NCBI RefSeq assembly: GCF_022538055.1
Contig: NZ_JAKZAM010000007.1
Span: 62,001 to 126,000, forward strand
DNA from: Cognataquiflexum nitidum
Lineage (GTDB): Bacteria > Bacteroidota > Bacteroidia > Cytophagales > Cyclobacteriaceae
Direction of reading: 5' to 3'
DNA length: 64,000 bases
How positions within the stretch are numbered: the stretch's first letter is position 1; the number at the start of each line of letters is the position of its first letter. Below are positions 1-8,532 of the stretch, piece after piece. The notes below the pieces were generated by a model. The model was given only the letters and a program-made list of their open reading frames with translations, was not told the origin of the DNA and searched no databases. The translations under genes were made by a program, and so were the position numbers.

Positions 1-1739
1 GCAAACAAGGTTTTTTCAGAGTTCAATTGGTAAGTTCTGAAATTGGCTCCAACTACAAAATCAGCAAACTTGATGTCCTTGAAGCTGTATGAACCCTCGT
101 AGTGATAAAGGTTTGTTTTGTCCACAAATCTTGCACCTACACCATTCTGGTTGCCTGGAATAGGTCTGGATGTTACATCAGACAAGGCTTGATTGAATTC
201 GGGACTGCCTGGTAAATACCTACCGGTATCTGCGGCACCCCTTGCTGCTGCATGTGCTGCATCTGGAGTTGCTCCTTGTGATATTGCACCTACATAGGTT
301 CCTACATATTGGCCAAACCAAGTTGTACTTGGTTTCCAAGCTTCATTGATACCTTGCGCAGCAATACCCACGGCATAGGCATCTCCCGAACGTTCTTGAG
401 TGGTATATGCCCTTACAAACCAATTTGAGCCTCTCAGTTCAGCTTTGTACTGACCCAACATAAAATTGGCAATGGAATACCTGTCAGCGCCTGTATAGAC
501 TGTAGTTCCCATTCCTTGGTTTCCTTGGAAGATAGCTTCAACCTTATCTGTAATCCTCCAATGCAATGCTGCATTCAATTTTAATGACCTAGTATCATAA
601 TCAGCCACATCTCTTTCTAGATAACCTGTTCTTGAAATGAAAGTGTTTTGAGGAACCAATCCAAGTGCTGCAGAAGGCAATAGACCTGCACCAATTAGCG
701 ATTGGGCAACACTTTGCATGCTTACATTCGTTTCATCACCATAGATGTTGACTCCATTGAAACCCGGGTTATTGATTCTGTTACCGCTTTCGATTGTAGA
801 ACCGTTCAATAGGGATTGGTCTCTGAAGTCATTGGCCTGCCAATCATTTGCTGAAAGGTAACTGACATTTACTTTAATGGCTACTTTATCGCTGAGTGCA
901 GTGGCATATCTTGCAGAAAAGTCATAGAATCCTGTGGTAGGATTTGTACGGGAGCCTTCGCTCATCATGCCACCCTTCATCTGTACTGAAAGTCCCTGAT
1001 ATTGGAATGGATTTTTACTATTTAGCAACAAAATACCGTTTATAGCATTTGGTCCATAGAGGGCCGAAGCTGCTCCCGGAAGTAATTCAAGGCTTTCCAG
1101 ATCCAATTCTGAAATACCTGCAATGTTACCTACAGAGAAATTCAATCCTGGAGCTTGGTTGTCCATTCCATCGATCATCTGTACGGTACGTACGTTTCCG
1201 TTTGCATTGAAACCTCGTGTGTTGAAGGATTTGAATGTGAGTGATTGTGTACTCATTTCTACTCCTTTTAGGTTATTCAGTCCGTCATAGAAACTCGCCT
1301 GTGGAGCCTCTCTGATGGAGATGATATCCATTCTCTCCACCGTGACAGGGGATTGAAGCACACTCTCTTCTACCCTAGAAGCCGAAACGACAATCTCCTG
1401 ACCCAAAATAGAAGCCTCAGAAAGGCTTACCTGAAGGTTTGATACATTGTCTTGTGTGATTTCAACTTCTTTACTTGAAAAACCAACCATCGAAAAAATC
1501 AATGTTAGTGGAGGTGCTTGGTTTACCCTTAATGTGAAATTACCACCAAGATCAGAGATGGTACCGACTACTTTTCCTTTGACGACAATGTTGACGCCAA
1601 CAAGGGTTTCTTTTGTTCCTTCTTCTGTAACTTTTCCAGAAATTGTCGTCGTTTGGGCGAAAACTTCGGTAGTTGCAAAGGAGAGCATCATGAGCAGCAA
1701 TATTACAACTTGCCACCTGTTTTTAGTAAATTTTTGCAT
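1..1739 (-). CDS. TonB-dependent outer-membrane receptor (C-terminus cut by window edge)
   Basis: I translated this myself from ATG at 1739; the frame stays open to base 1, so only the N-terminal 579 or so residues are present. The order is a signal peptide ending in FAQ (about residue 29), a carboxypeptidase-regulatory-like beta-sandwich (ISGKVTEEGTKETLVGVNI onward, about 33-115), a plug domain (VVSASRVEESVLQSPVTVER onward, with LYGPNAINGILLL) and the first barrel strands. Such receptors import siderophores, vitamins or glycans using energy from TonB-ExbBD; nothing here identifies the substrate. No SusD-like partner is visible, although the downstream side lies outside the window. The family is secure, the ligand unknown. 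Confidence 0.9.
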   Translation of the reverse strand, partial: MQKFTKNRWQVVILLLMMLSFATTEVFAQTTTISGKVTEEGTKETLVGVNIVVKGKVVGTISDLGGNFTLRVNQAPPLTLIFSMVGFSSKEVEITQDNVSNLQVSLSEASILGQEIVVSASRVEESVLQSPVTVERMDIISIREAPQASFYDGLNNLKGVEMSTQSLTFKSFNTRGFNANGNVRTVQMIDGMDNQAPGLNFSVGNIAGISELDLESLELLPGAASALYGPNAINGILLLNSKNPFQYQGLSVQMKGGMMSEGSRTNPTTGFYDFSARYATALSDKVAIKVNVSYLSANDWQANDFRDQSLLNGSTIESGNRINNPGFNGVNIYGDETNVSMQSVAQSLIGAGLLPSAALGLVPQNTFISRTGYLERDVADYDTRSLKLNAALHWRITDKVEAIFQGNQGMGTTVYTGADRYSIANFMLGQYKAELRGSNWFVRAYTTQERSGDAYAVGIAAQGINEAWKPSTTWFGQYVGTYVGAISQGATPDAAHAAARGAADTGRYLPGSPEFNQALSDVTSRPIPGNQNGVGARFVDKTNLYHYEGSYSFKDIKFADFVVGANFRTYQLNSEKTLF

Positions 1740-1979
1740 ATGGTATTTTGGGTTTGTTGTTTAATTATTATTAGGGCAGATTATTTGCATGAAATTTAGA
1801 TTAAAATAACAATTATCAATATAATTAGCTAAAATATTTTTAATCGGGGTTCAGGACGATTACAAAAATTTTAAAAATCAACCTTGAAAAATGTTTGAAA
1901 ATGTAAATAAAGTGGTTAAAATCATCAAAAATTAATCTTTTTTCAAAAAATACTAAGTAAAAAGTAGTTATAATTTTTT

Positions 1980-2008
1980 TAAAAAAAACCCGCCGTGAGG
2001 CAGGGTTT
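1980..2008 (-). terminator. Rho-independent terminator of gldC
   Basis: An interrupted stem pairs AAACCC with GGGTTT and GCC with GGC around a GTGA loop (1986-2008). On the minus strand it is followed by a long T run (the A run ending at 1988). It lies 4 bases past the gldC stop. Confidence 0.75.
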
Positions 2009-2011
2009 GGT

Positions 2012-2356
2012 TCACTTTATAGTTTTTTTGTTCTCCTCATTGACGTGGGTTACTAGCCTGTCGCAAAGGGATTTGATTTCTTCCGAAATGTATTCGTCAC
2101 CTGTACTGTTGAGGATTGTTTGTCCCATTCCTCCCAATATGTCAATGTAGAACCGTTTCATTTCTACTACTGACATATCCTCGGTCCACAGGTCAATCCG
2201 AAGTGTACTTTGGTTCAGATTGTCCCAAACATTCAGACTGATGCTTTTGGTGGTTTCGAACCCTTCTTCCTCTTTGTCAGAAGCATCCCACTGTATGGAT
2301 TTGGGAAGGTTTTTTTCGTCTAGGTTTATAGAAAATTTTATTTCTGAATTTTTCAT
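2012..2356 (-). CDS. gldC: Gliding motility protein GldC
   Basis: A 114-residue soluble protein without signal peptide. It matches GldC throughout: it opens with KNSEIKFSINLDEKNLPKSI, has WDASD and then the block LRIDLWTEDMSVVEMKRFYI, and ends with a conserved stretch around GDEYISEEIKSLCDRL. GldC is a small, probably cytoplasmic protein first found through gliding defects in Flavobacterium johnsoniae. It is common in Bacteroidota that carry gliding/T9SS genes, and its biochemical role is not known. The length is normal for the family. It appears to be its own transcription unit, with a strong terminator just downstream and a hairpin upstream. Confidence 0.9.
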   Translation of the reverse strand: MKNSEIKFSINLDEKNLPKSIQWDASDKEEEGFETTKSISLNVWDNLNQSTLRIDLWTEDMSVVEMKRFYIDILGGMGQTILNSTGDEYISEEIKSLCDRLVTHVNEENKKTIK

Positions 2357-2383
2357 CGTGGTTTGATATTTCTATGCAAAACT

Positions 2384-2413
2384 AGCAAACAGAACCGCAA
2401 GTTCCTGTTTGCT
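2384..2413 (-). terminator. Hairpin downstream of scoB
   Basis: AGCAAACAG pairs with CTGTTTGCT around a short loop (2384-2413). On the minus strand a weak T-rich stretch follows (AGTTTTGC). It is probably the end of the long ftsX-to-scoB run, but it also overlaps the region where the gldC promoter should lie. Confidence 0.45.
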
Positions 2414-2501
2414 CATTAAAATTTTGTTTGTAATTCATAAATGGGAATATGCATGTTTGCTTACTCATTACATTGGACACCGGTCATCCGACATCATTTC
2501 C

Positions 2502-3161
2502 TCAATCAAAAACCATTTCAGGGATTTCCCCCTCGACCAAAAGCCTGCCTTCAGTTTTGCTCACAATTTCTTCAACAGATACCCCCGGCGCTCTTTCCAG
2601 CAATTTGAACCCTCCCTCAGGGAGTACATCCAAAACGGCCAAGTCAGTCACGATTTTTTTGACACAATTGATTCCGGTGATCGGAAGGCTGCATTCTTTC
2701 AGTAATTTGGATTGGCCGTCTTTGCTGCAATGCTGCATGGCGACGATGATGTTATCGGCTGAAGCTACCAAGTCCATAGCCCCACCCATTCCTTTGACCA
2801 TTTTACCGGGGATTTTCCAATTTGAAATATCTCCCTTTTCAGAGACTTCCATCGCACCAAGAATAGTTAAATGGACATGACCGCCTCGAATCATGGCAAA
2901 GGAATCAGCGGAATTAAACAGGGCGGAACCCTTTGCCATCGTGATTGTCTGCTTGCCGGCGTTGATCAGGTCCGGATCTATTTTGTCTTCGGTAGGAAAA
3001 GGACCGATTCCCAACAATCCGTTTTCAGACTGAAGGACGACTTCCAGATTTTCAGGAATATAATTCGCAACCAAAGTTGGAATACCGATTCCAAGGTTGA
3101 TGTATTGTCCGTTTTTGACTTCTCGGGCTATTCTTTTGGCTATTTGGGTTTTGTCTAGCAT
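2502..3161 (-). CDS. scoB: 3-oxoacid CoA-transferase, subunit B
   Basis: Beta subunit (219 residues) of a succinyl-CoA:3-ketoacid CoA-transferase, which moves CoA between succinyl-CoA and acetoacetate in ketone-body or short-chain acid use. The catalytic glutamate lies in QSENGLLG (Glu46). GIGIPTLV near the N-terminus and the block GKMVKGMGGAMDLVA are typical of this subunit, and the length is normal. It follows scoA, but after a 137-base gap containing a palindromic repeat, which is unusual because the two subunits are normally nearly adjacent. The acid specificity cannot be fixed from sequence alone; acetate or butyrate CoA-transferases are alternatives. Confidence 0.9.
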   Translation of the reverse strand: MLDKTQIAKRIAREVKNGQYINLGIGIPTLVANYIPENLEVVLQSENGLLGIGPFPTEDKIDPDLINAGKQTITMAKGSALFNSADSFAMIRGGHVHLTILGAMEVSEKGDISNWKIPGKMVKGMGGAMDLVASADNIIVAMQHCSKDGQSKLLKECSLPITGINCVKKIVTDLAVLDVLPEGGFKLLERAPGVSVEEIVSKTEGRLLVEGEIPEMVFD

Positions 3162-3262
3162 GGGAGGTTGGGATGTTGTAGTTGTTGTAATGGTTGTAAT
3201 TGTTGTCTGCTTCGCGTTGTCGCGTTATCGGGTTGTCAAGTTGTCGTAATGTCAAACCCGGT

Positions 3263-3282
3263 CCCTGAGCGAAGTCGAAGGG
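3263..3282. repeat. Short palindromic repeat (REP-like)
   Basis: CCCTGAGCGAAGTCGAAGGG is an imperfect palindrome in the gap between scoA and scoB. The core GCGAAGTCGA recurs in the element near 57239, and a variant (CCCTGAGCTTGGCGAAGGG) lies at 60996-61014. Such sequences are scattered between genes in Bacteroidota genomes. Confidence 0.6.
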
Positions 3283-3298
3283 CTCGCTTCTAAAAATT

Positions 3299-3997
3299 CT
3301 ACTCTTTACTCACCGTTCTCTGCTCGATTCTCTTTTCGTAATCCCCACCTTGGAAGATCCTTTGGACATAAATACCCGGAGTGTGGATATGGTTAGGATC
3401 GAGACTGCCGGCAGGTACCAATTCCTCTACTTCTGCGATGGTGATTTTACCGGCTGTCGCCATCATGGGGTTAAAGTTTCTGGCGGTTCCTTTGAAAATC
3501 AGATTACCTGCAGTATCTCCTTTCCAAGCTTTGACAAATGCAAAATCCGCTCTCAGGCCTTTTTCCATCAGGTACATTTTTCCATCAAATTCCCTCATCT
3601 CTTTGCCCTCTGCTACTTCTGTTCCCACACCTGCAGGTGTAAAAAAAGCAGGAATTCCTGCTCCGCCGGCACGGATTCTTTCGGCGAGAGTTCCCTGTGG
3701 GATCAGGTCTACTTCCAGTTCTCCGCTCAAAAGCTGTCTTTCGAATTCGGCATTTTCACCGACATAACTTGAAATCATTTTTTTGACCATGCGCTTTTTG
3801 AGCATCAGTCCAATCCCAAAATCATCCACGCCGGCATTGTTTGAAATGCAGGTGAGTCCTGTAAGGTCTTTTTGTAATAAAGCTTGGATACAGTTTTCGG
3901 GGATTCCGCAGAGGCCAAAGCCTCCAAACATCAGGACCGAATCAGAGACAACGTCCCTCACGGCTTCTGCAGCATTCTTAACGGTTTTTGTGATCAT
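3299..3997 (-). CDS. scoA: 3-oxoacid CoA-transferase, subunit A
   Basis: Alpha subunit (232 residues), partner of scoB. It shows the family signature FGGFGLCGIPE at about residues 24-34, the block CISNNAGVDDFGIGLML, and GGAGIPAFFTPAGVGTEVAEG. Its ATG lies 19 bases after the ribF stop, so it is probably co-transcribed with the truB-ribF run. Together the A and B subunits form the active transferase, with the catalytic glutamate in subunit B. The C-terminus (IHTPGIYVQRIFQG) is normal. Confidence 0.9.
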   Translation of the reverse strand: MITKTVKNAAEAVRDVVSDSVLMFGGFGLCGIPENCIQALLQKDLTGLTCISNNAGVDDFGIGLMLKKRMVKKMISSYVGENAEFERQLLSGELEVDLIPQGTLAERIRAGGAGIPAFFTPAGVGTEVAEGKEMREFDGKMYLMEKGLRADFAFVKAWKGDTAGNLIFKGTARNFNPMMATAGKITIAEVEELVPAGSLDPNHIHTPGIYVQRIFQGGDYEKRIEQRTVSKE

Positions 3998-4016
3998 ACA
4001 AAAATTTATTTTGGGT

Positions 4017-4949
4017 TTATACTTGGGTCAAAATCTGCCGTGCCATTTCCTTGTCTTTGGCCAATTGCTGTTGGAGAGACTTCAAACCTGAAAATTTGAT
4101 CTCAGGTCTCAGGTAAGATTTCAGATGGACACAGACTCTTTTGTCATATAAGTCTCCATTGAAATCAAACAAGTGCGCTTCAATCGTCCGGCTACTTCCG
4201 TTTACGGTAGGTCGGTTGCCGATGTTGAGCATGCCAAGGAAAGACTCTCCTTCGATGTCAATATTCACCGCATAAGCTCCGTCACAAGGGATAAGCTTGT
4301 AATCGTGCGGTATATGGATGTTGGCTGTTGGAAATCCAATAGAACGTCCAAGTTGCTGTCCTTTGATGATGATTCCATTGAGTTCGTAGGGCCTGCCTAG
4401 GTATTCATTGGCTATATGGACTTCACCCACTTCCAATGCCAGTCGGGTTTTGGTACTTGAGACGCCCACATCATCCACATCCTCGCGGGAGATTTCCTCC
4501 AGTTCAAAGTGATAGCGACCGATGTTTTCCTTCAGAAATTCAAAACTACCTTCCCTATTTCTGCCAAAGCGGTGGTCGTATCCAATCACCAATTTACGTG
4601 TTTGGATCTTATCAATCAGGATATTTTGGATAAATTCTTCTGAAGTCAATTCTGAAAAATCCTTGGTAAAAGGGATCGTCAACAAATGGTCAATACCAAA
4701 TTCCCTTAGCAGTTTTGCTTTTTCTTCGAATGTCGTCAGCAACCTGAGGTTATGTTCTTCGGGATAAAGAATCAGCCTGGGATGCGGCCAAAAAGTGATC
4801 ATGACGGTTTCTCCTCCGATTTCGTCTGCGATGGCCCTGATTCTTTTGAGGATTTTTTGATGACCAAGATGGACCCCGTCAAAAGTCCCAATCGTGACGA
4901 CGGGATTTGACACTTGCTTGAAGTCCTCTATTCCTTCATAGATTTTCAT
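4017..4949 (-). CDS. ribF: Bifunctional riboflavin kinase / FAD synthetase
   Basis: Makes FMN from riboflavin and then FAD (310 residues, usual length). The N-terminal adenylyltransferase has GTFDGVHLGHQ (21-31) and TFWPHPRLIL. The C-terminal flavokinase domain begins near residue 180, with GRSIGFPTANI and the NIGNRPTV loop. The start overlaps the end of truB by 14 bases, and truB-ribF is a common pair in bacteria, so translational coupling is likely. No FMN riboswitch is visible, as expected for a gene inside an operon. Confidence 0.95.
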   Translation of the reverse strand: MKIYEGIEDFKQVSNPVVTIGTFDGVHLGHQKILKRIRAIADEIGGETVMITFWPHPRLILYPEEHNLRLLTTFEEKAKLLREFGIDHLLTIPFTKDFSELTSEEFIQNILIDKIQTRKLVIGYDHRFGRNREGSFEFLKENIGRYHFELEEISREDVDDVGVSSTKTRLALEVGEVHIANEYLGRPYELNGIIIKGQQLGRSIGFPTANIHIPHDYKLIPCDGAYAVNIDIEGESFLGMLNIGNRPTVNGSSRTIEAHLFDFNGDLYDKRVCVHLKSYLRPEIKFSGLKSLQQQLAKDKEMARQILTQV

Positions 4950-5619
4950 CCGGTCTTGCTTTTATTTTTTCAATCAGGGCAGTCAATTCTTCCGCTTCCT
5001 CTAACAAGAAATCCCCGATCCTTGTTCGGGTCAAGGCGGACATGTAAGCCCCGACACCCAAAATTTCACCCAAGTCTCTTGCAAGGCTTCTGATATAAGT
5101 TCCTTTAGAGCAGACGATTCTGAAATGGACTTCGGGATTTTCAAATGCCGTAATTTCAAACTCCGAAACTGTCACCGGCCGTGCTTCCATTTTTACTTCA
5201 ATGCCTTTTCGGGCAGATTCATACACCCTTTTTCCGTCTACTTTGATGGCTGAGTGCATGGGTGGGATTTGGAGAATATCTCCGGTGAGTTGGGCGACAG
5301 CTGATTTGACTTGATTCAATGTGATGGCTGAAGGATCTGCCACGTCAGTTACTTCTTTTTCGAGATCAAAGCTTTCTGTGGTTTTGCCCAAAACAAAAGT
5401 ACCGGTGTACTCTTTTTCCTGTGCCATATAAGAATCAATGGACTTGGTTTTCTTTCCTGCGCAGACGATCAAAAGTCCGGTAGCAAGTGGGTCTAAGGTC
5501 CCGGCATGCCCTACTTTTTTGATTCTCAGGGCGTTTCTCACCTTTTTGACTACGTCAAAAGAGGTCCATTGGTAAGGCTTGTTGATCAGGAAAACTTCTC
5601 CGTAGGGTTCCTCTTGCAT
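4936..5619 (-). CDS. truB: tRNA pseudouridine(55) synthase
   Basis: Converts U55 of the tRNA T-loop to pseudouridine. The catalytic aspartate is in GHAGTLDPLATG (Asp43 from the chosen start). PPMHSAIKVDGKRVYE and the CSKGTYIRSLARDLGE block are typical of TruB. I chose the ATG at 5619 (MQEEPYG) over the longer frame from 5649, because the extra ten residues (MRSSQAYICN) overlap uppP and do not look like TruB. With this start it begins 1 base after the uppP stop. The protein has 227 residues and no long PUA extension, as in the short Bacteroidota forms. Confidence 0.93.
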   Translation of the reverse strand: MQEEPYGEVFLINKPYQWTSFDVVKKVRNALRIKKVGHAGTLDPLATGLLIVCAGKKTKSIDSYMAQEKEYTGTFVLGKTTESFDLEKEVTDVADPSAITLNQVKSAVAQLTGDILQIPPMHSAIKVDGKRVYESARKGIEVKMEARPVTVSEFEITAFENPEVHFRIVCSKGTYIRSLARDLGEILGVGAYMSALTRTRIGDFLLEEAEELTALIEKIKARPDENL

Positions 5620-5620
5620 G

Positions 5621-6415
5621 TTACAAATATATGCCTGAGAAGATCGCAATCAGGCCGACTATAGAGCAATAAATGGCGAAATAGATTAATTTGCTTTTTC
5701 TGACAATTGAAATCATCCACGTACAGGCAAAAAATCCTGCAATAAATGCTGCAATAAATCCAGCGGATAAGTAGCCAAAACTAGCCTCATTGTAGGTCAA
5801 AGCCCCATCCAAGATATCCTTGGCGATCTTGCCCAGAATCAAAGGGACCACCATCAGAAATGAAAATCTTGCAGCTTTGTTTTTGTCTATTCCCAAAAGC
5901 ACAGAACTTGAAATCGTGGCGCCTGATCTGGAGATTCCCGGAAGCATCGCTACCATTTGGGCAAGCCCTACCAATACTGCCTTCCCAAAAGTAACGTCGT
6001 TTTCGGTACTTTTGGCTTTGTCTGCCAAAAACAACAAGATGGCAGTCACAAGGAGCATAAAACCCACAAAAACTACTTTTCCACCAAAAAACTGTTCCAA
6101 CTGCTCTTCAAAAAACAAGCCTACAATCACCGCAGGAATCATGGAAATGATGATTTTGACAGTAAATTGGGTTTCCTCGTTCCATTTGAATTTTAATAAT
6201 CCCTCCAAAAGAACAACTATATCTTTTCGAAAAACCACCAATGTTGCCAAGGCAGTAGCAAAATGAAGCACAACGGTAAACATCAGGCTTTCCTCCGGCA
6301 ACTTATCACCTCCAAGAATGGCAGCACCCAACTCAAGATGACCACTGGAGGACACAGGTAAAAATTCGGTCAATCCCTGGACAATGCCAAGGATGATCGC
6401 GTCAATGATATCCAT
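5621..6415 (-). CDS. uppP: Undecaprenyl-diphosphate phosphatase
   Basis: Membrane enzyme (BacA family) that dephosphorylates undecaprenyl diphosphate to recycle the lipid carrier of peptidoglycan and O-antigen. It has 264 residues. Both catalytic signatures are present: GLTEFLPVSSSGHL (14-27, with Glu17 and the serine cluster) and LPGISRSGAT in the second half. Several hydrophobic helices fill the rest. It sits between a DUF3098 gene and truB with gaps of 3 and 1 bases, so it is clearly co-transcribed. Overexpression of this family gives bacitracin tolerance in other bacteria. Confidence 0.95.
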   Translation of the reverse strand: MDIIDAIILGIVQGLTEFLPVSSSGHLELGAAILGGDKLPEESLMFTVVLHFATALATLVVFRKDIVVLLEGLLKFKWNEETQFTVKIIISMIPAVIVGLFFEEQLEQFFGGKVVFVGFMLLVTAILLFLADKAKSTENDVTFGKAVLVGLAQMVAMLPGISRSGATISSSVLLGIDKNKAARFSFLMVVPLILGKIAKDILDGALTYNEASFGYLSAGFIAAFIAGFFACTWMISIVRKSKLIYFAIYCSIVGLIAIFSGIYL

Positions 6416-6418
6416 AAA

Positions 6419-6628
6419 TTATTTCTTTTCGGAATGGGCAAAAATCGCATAAAATTGAAAAATGAATCCCGCCAAAGTAACTATTGGACCCAAAGTAAGA
6501 CCAAGAAAACCAAAGCCATGCGGCTCAGAATCCAAACCCATGATAACAAAACCCAAAACGATGATCCCGATACCAATCAACATCAATCGGTAATTTTTTT
6601 TGGAAAAAGGAAATTGTGAATGATTCAT
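6419..6628 (-). CDS. DUF3098 small inner-membrane protein
   Basis: A 69-residue protein with two predicted membrane helices (about 15-30, RLMLIGIGIIVLGFVIMGL, and 42-62) and a polar N-terminus. It matches the DUF3098 family, which is nearly confined to Bacteroidota and sits between ftsX and uppP there. No function is known. Its start is 1 base past the ftsX stop and its stop is 3 bases before the uppP ATG. A role accompanying FtsX or the lipid-carrier phosphatase is only a guess from position. Confidence 0.85.
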   Translation of the reverse strand: MNHSQFPFSKKNYRLMLIGIGIIVLGFVIMGLDSEPHGFGFLGLTLGPIVTLAGFIFQFYAIFAHSEKK

Positions 6629-6629
6629 A

Positions 6630-7520
6630 TTAATAAAGTTCGTCCAAAGACATGTTTAAATACTTGTTTACGGCCTGCAAGGTACTCAAAACGGAAAGCA
6701 ATATTCCTGAAATAATCAAACCGCCAAAAAGGGCATATAATAGATTGTAGTCCTGAAGTAGTGCAAATCCATCTATGTTAGCTTTGGTATATTCGATGAT
6801 CCCAAACAGGATAGCCGAGGCAATGACTCCCGACAGCATTCCAAAAACAAAAGCCCTGCCCAAAAAGGGTTTACGGATAAAACCTCTCGTAGCACCGACC
6901 AACTGCATGCTTCTGATCAGGAATCTTTGTGAAAATAGCGCCAGCCTGATCGTATTATTAATCAGCATCACTACCGTAAAAACCAAAATCAGGATAAACC
7001 CTCCCATGACAAGGGCCACTTTGAAAAGGTTTTTGTTAATCGATTCCACGAGGTCTTCCATATAAGTCACTTCAAAAACCCCGTCCATGGCCTCGATTTC
7101 TTTGACTATTTCTTCGATTTGTGCTGCGGTTTGGTATTCTTCCGCAATCGCTATCGTATAGCTGTCCCGCAAAGGATTGTCATCCAAAAACTGTGTAAAA
7201 TCCTCGCCGGTATCTTCAAGGAAAGATTTTGCAGCTTCATCTTGGGAAATAAAGGTAATGGCAAGCGAATCACCATGCTGCAGCACATAAGGTTTGGATT
7301 CAAAAGATTTGCCAATTGCCTTCAATTCGGTTTCAGAGACATTTTTGTTGAGAAAAACCTGTATCTCAATATTTTCCCGTATGATCTTGGTCAAGGTTTT
7401 TGCCTGTATGATAATCACCCCAAAAAGTCCCAAAATAAACAAGGATAGGGTAGTGCTAAAAAGAACTGATGCAAATTTGAATTTTCCCAGTTTTGCTTTT
7501 TTCCTTGGATACGTACTCAT
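6630..7520 (-). CDS. ftsX: Cell division permease-like protein FtsX
   Basis: Integral membrane partner of the ATPase FtsE, linking ATP hydrolysis to periplasmic peptidoglycan hydrolases at the septum. It has 296 residues. An N-terminal helix (about 18-40) is followed by a periplasmic domain (IQVFLNKNVSETELKAIGKS onward, to about 165) and three C-terminal helices, including the conserved block LFSQRFLIRSMQLVGATRGFIRKPF. ftsE is not next to it; an FtsE-like gene lies at 54636-55346. It heads the ftsX-DUF3098-uppP-truB-ribF cluster. Confidence 0.92.
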   Translation of the reverse strand: MSTYPRKKAKLGKFKFASVLFSTTLSLFILGLFGVIIIQAKTLTKIIRENIEIQVFLNKNVSETELKAIGKSFESKPYVLQHGDSLAITFISQDEAAKSFLEDTGEDFTQFLDDNPLRDSYTIAIAEEYQTAAQIEEIVKEIEAMDGVFEVTYMEDLVESINKNLFKVALVMGGFILILVFTVVMLINNTIRLALFSQRFLIRSMQLVGATRGFIRKPFLGRAFVFGMLSGVIASAILFGIIEYTKANIDGFALLQDYNLLYALFGGLIISGILLSVLSTLQAVNKYLNMSLDELY

Positions 7521-7571
7521 GTTTTTTTTCTAATGAGTTCAAAATTAAACAGCTTGGCCAATTAAACCAAC

Positions 7572-8246
7572 CTATTGCATGAAATTGACAGGAATTACTT
7601 TTTTGTCCGTCACGGCAAAGGCCTGATCGCTTTTTTCACATTTCATACCAAACAGTCCGGTAAACCTTCCAAATGCCGGGAGTATCATCTGATTTCCGGA
7701 GAGGAAATAGCAGGGAAGTGTCAATCTCTGCTTGCCTGCTCCGAATAAAGAAATTCCGGGATGGATATGTCCACAGAAGTTGAACAATCCATCAGGGACG
7801 CTTTCCATGGGTTCGTGGGTCAGGATATAATTTTCCAAAACCAAGGATTCGGGATGGACATTCCAAACTTCAGAACGGTAAAATGCTTCAGGAAGTATAT
7901 CATGATTGCCTTTGATCAAATGAAACTGACATACGGGGAAATATCCCGCAAATGCTTCAAGGTCATTCCAAGACTCATTCCAATCGCTGTGAAAAAGGTC
8001 TCCCAAAAAATAAATATCCGTCGGTTGGAGGCTTTCGATCAGTTTTTGGATTTTGAGAAAATCATGGATATGTACTTTTTCAGTAACAGGAATCCCCGAT
8101 TTTCTGAAATGCGCGGCCTTGCCAAAATGGGGATCTGCAATAAGCAAGGAAAGGCTTCCGGGAAGGAAAACAGCTTTTTCGGGCAATAGGCAAACTTCCT
8201 TGTCTTGGATTTGAATGGTTTGAGTTCCGTTAGGATAGGTTGGCAT
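7572..8246 (-). CDS. pdeM: Ligase-associated DNA damage response endonuclease/phosphoesterase PdeM
   Basis: Calcineurin-type metallophosphoesterase of 224 residues. Metal ligands are visible in order: DPHFGKAAHFRKSGIP (Asp38, His40), GDLFHSDWN (Asp83), KGNHD (114-116) and GHIHPG. The conserved HFRKSGIPVTEKVHIHD stretch identifies PdeM, which in many bacteria is encoded with a DNA ligase and helicase thought to act in DNA repair. Those partners are not beside it here. I used the ATG at 8246, since the longer frame starts with TTG at 8264. It lies 51 bases upstream of ftsX and may share its transcript. Confidence 0.85.
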   Translation of the reverse strand: MPTYPNGTQTIQIQDKEVCLLPEKAVFLPGSLSLLIADPHFGKAAHFRKSGIPVTEKVHIHDFLKIQKLIESLQPTDIYFLGDLFHSDWNESWNDLEAFAGYFPVCQFHLIKGNHDILPEAFYRSEVWNVHPESLVLENYILTHEPMESVPDGLFNFCGHIHPGISLFGAGKQRLTLPCYFLSGNQMILPAFGRFTGLFGMKCEKSDQAFAVTDKKVIPVNFMQ

Positions 8247-8395
8247 TCCTTGGTTTTGGATCAATTTTTTTGGGATTTCAAATGAAATGATTAAGAAAAT
8301 AACATAGCCTCTTGAATTGGCGTAGTAAAAGTATTATTATTCGACGGAGATTGAAAAGTATTTGTATATACTCTACAATGCAGGTAAAATGTTAA

Positions 8396-8510
8396 TCCAA
8401 TTTAATTCTTGGCATATGATTGAAATGTCCGGTGCTTCCGACTTCGTGCAGATAGCTATCGGAATTCGGTCCTGCCCAAAGAAGAATATTGGGTTATTAG
8501 CAAAGAAACC
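8396..8510. repeat. Dispersed intergenic repeat, copy A
   Basis: This stretch shares ordered blocks with 11545-11664: ATTTAA-ATTCTT, TGAAATGyCCGGT, CCGACTTCG, GATAGCyATCGG, then AAGAAGAATATTGGGTTA and GCAAAGAA. It contains the palindrome GATAGCTATC. No protein is encoded. It separates the pdeM start from the DUF2147 gene and fills most of the 8247-8532 gap. Confidence 0.7.
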
Positions 8511-8532
8511 GATAATCACTAAAATTTAAACC

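Noticed and set aside
1740..1985. Possible cobalamin or TPP riboswitch upstream of the TonB-dependent receptor
   Set aside because: The stretch is AT-rich and lacks any of the conserved riboswitch boxes on either strand.
3052..3255. 67-codon minus-strand frame at the scoB start
   Set aside because: It overlaps the scoB N-terminus in another frame and its Asn-rich start comes from the TTG-rich spacer.
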